A stretch of DNA of 64,000 bases, from the NCBI RefSeq assembly GCF_000576635.1, contig NZ_AVFL01000017.1, forward strand, positions 104,362 to 168,361, written 5' to 3'. Made by a program: the position numbers and the translations under genes. Within the stretch, counting starts at the first letter, position 1. Every line of letters begins with the position of its first letter. This stretch comes from Skermanella stibiiresistens SB22. Lineage in GTDB: Bacteria; Pseudomonadota; Alphaproteobacteria; Azospirillales; Azospirillaceae. Under the pieces are notes generated by a model. That model searched no databases. It worked only from the letters and a program-made list of their open reading frames with translations, and had not been told where the DNA came from. Of this stretch, positions 62,745 to 64,000 are shown piece after piece.

Positions 62745-64000
62745 GACAGGATCTCCTTGAGGTTAAGGATCAGCAGCACCTGCCCATCGCCCCGCAATGT
62801 CGTCCCCAGATAGGCCGGGATGTCCGCCAGCAAACCGTCCATTGGTCGTAAGGCGACCTCCAGCCGGTCGGAGATCCCGTCGATCGCCACGCCATGGAAG
62901 GCGCCGCCGACCTTGGCGATCAGCACCATGCCATCGCCATCACTAATCACCGGCTCGTCAAGCCCCAGCAGCCGGGCCAGCGGGTTCAGCGGAACCACCC
63001 GGTCCCGCCACGTGAAGGCCGCTTGGCCACGGACGCGCCGGACGCGCTCGCGCGGCAGCCGGATCGTTTCCGCGACGCCGTCCAGCGGAACGCCGAACGC
63101 CCTGCCGCCCGTGTGGACGATGACGATCCGCAGCAAGGCCAGTGTCAGCGGCAGCTCCAGCCGCGTCGTCGTGCCCCGGCCGGCCGAGGTCTCGATCCCG
63201 ATGGTTCCGCCGATCCGCTCGATCGCCATGCGGACCGCGTACATCCCGATGCCGCGCCCCGACAGGTCCGAGGTTTCCGCCGCCGTCGACAGTCCGGGAG
63301 CGAAGATCAGCGCCGCCGTCGCGGCCTCGTCCAGGGTCGCCAGCCGCTCCGCGTCGATCACGCCGGCCTCCATCGCCTTGCGCCCGACGGCGGCCAAGTC
63401 GATCCCGCGCCCGTCGTCCTGGACCTCCACCACCACGCGGTCATTGGCGTGGCGCGCGCGCAGGCTGACGGTCGCGACGTCCCGCTTGCCCCGAAGGCGG
63501 CGCTCGTCCGGCGTCTCGATGCCATGGTCCAGGCTGTTGCGGACCAAGTGGAGCAACGGCTCGTGCAGGCTCTCCACCACCGTCTTGTCGGCGCTGGTGG
63601 TCTCCCCCTCGATGGTGAGGTCCACTGGCTTGCCCAGCCGGGCCGACAGGTCGCGGACCAGCCGGGGAAAGCGCTCGAACACCTGTCCAACCGGCACCAT
63701 CCTGATCCGGACCACCGCGTCGTGCAGGTCGCGCGTCAGCCTATCGAAACTGGCGTGCAGTTCCTGGAGCCGGCGCCGGTCGTCGCCGGCCGATCCGGCC
63801 AGCCCGCTGGCCGATCCGGCCAACCAGCCCAGCGTGTTCTTCGCAACGACCAGTTCCCCCGCCAAGGCGAACAGCCGGTCGACCCGCTCCTCGTCCACCC
63901 TCAACTGCCGCGGGGCGGGTGGGGGAGCGGCCACCGCCGCCGCGACCCGGCGCTCCTGGATCGCTCGGTCCAGCGCGTCGGCCAGCGGCCCGGCGCCGCG
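62741..64000 (-). CDS. cheA: chemotaxis kinase CheA, 5' end beyond window
   Basis: The visible 420 codons hold the dimerisation helices (RVDRLFALAGELVVAKN), the ATPase domain with HLVRNSLDHGIE, VQDDGRGID and GRGIGMYAV, and a C-terminal CheW-like domain ending in LLILNLKEILS. The frame remains open to the right edge, so the phospho-transfer (Hpt) and CheY-binding parts lie outside; the GTG at 63934 is inside the gene. CheA couples receptors, perhaps the one at 1-1271 or others, to CheY. Confidence 0.94.
   Translation of the reverse strand, partial: RGAGPLADALDRAIQERRVAAAVAAPPPAPRQLRVDEERVDRLFALAGELVVAKNTLGWLAGSASGLAGSAGDDRRRLQELHASFDRLTRDLHDAVVRIRMVPVGQVFERFPRLVRDLSARLGKPVDLTIEGETTSADKTVVESLHEPLLHLVRNSLDHGIETPDERRLRGKRDVATVSLRARHANDRVVVEVQDDGRGIDLAAVGRKAMEAGVIDAERLATLDEAATAALIFAPGLSTAAETSDLSGRGIGMYAVRMAIERIGGTIGIETSAGRGTTTRLELPLTLALLRIVIVHTGGRAFGVPLDGVAETIRLPRERVRRVRGQAAFTWRDRVVPLNPLARLLGLDEPVISDGDGMVLIAKVGGAFHGVAIDGISDRLEVALRPMDGLLADIPAYLGTTLRGDGQVLLILNLKEILS

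Noticed and set aside
63934..63936. GTG as the start of CheA
   Set aside because: The same frame stays open to the window edge and the protein would lack the phospho-transfer part; the GTG is an internal Val.

Overview
The window reads as one piece of a high-GC proteobacterial chromosome, most likely an alphaproteobacterium of the Rhodospirillales/Azospirillum type. That placement is inference, from the very high GC, an RpoE/ChrR (ECF11-type) pair, a HisKA_2-class histidine kinase, many TRAP transporters with family III CoA-transferases, pyruvate formate-lyase and class I fumarase. No rRNA or tRNA gene was recognised.

Layout. (1) 1-2229: a chemoreceptor cut by the window edge and a small unknown gene. 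(2) 2284-11464 (+): a TetR-controlled operon with an SDR, an acyl-CoA synthetase, a five-gene branched-chain-type ABC importer and two crotonases; it probably takes up an organic acid, activates it with CoA and begins its breakdown. (3) 11491-21242 (-) with divergent LysR at 21392: an SDR, a split transketolase, a TRAP importer, a second fused transketolase, a second DctP and a 3-hydroxyisobutyrate-dehydrogenase-like enzyme. (4) 22402-24166: divergent azoreductase/LysR pair. (5) 24185-33285: two divergent arms around a shared promoter. The minus arm is CoA-transferase, MaoC, TRAP DctP-Q-M. The plus arm is a solute-binding-fold protein without a signal peptide, a second CoA-transferase, an SDR, an IclR regulator and a small unknown. 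(6) 33337-35349: divergent exported metallo-beta-lactamase-fold enzyme and LysR.

(7) 35570-38573 is an accessory island: a decayed DUF6471 gene, a visibly AT-richer two-gene unit (DUF4365 nuclease-like protein plus an unrecognised 379-aa partner, joined by a GTGA overlap), and an orphan type I-C-like mini-CRISPR with two 32-nt repeats, one 34-nt spacer, a plausible leader and no cas genes. This is my best candidate for an undescribed, probably defensive, system. (8) 38574-47233 (+): aldehyde dehydrogenase, TRAP, zinc alcohol dehydrogenase, CoA-transferase, CitE-like lyase and LysR; the genes fit oxidation of an alcohol, CoA transfer and C-C cleavage. (9) 47244-54194: an unknown, class I fumarase, ChrR/RpoE, and PflA/PflB behind an FNR-like box. 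(10) 54302-58676: palindromic repeats, an RTX protein and a lone TIR/NB-ARC/TPR immune-type protein. (11) 58759-64000: an SDR with an unusual active site, then a tightly overlapping signalling operon on the minus strand (CheA, STAS, CheY, CheC, HisKA_2 kinase, REC), cut by the window end.

Taken together the window is dominated by uptake-plus-CoA catabolic modules (four TRAP DctP proteins, three DctQM pairs, one ABC importer, three CaiB/BaiF transferases), each with its own regulator, with defence islands and repeats between them.
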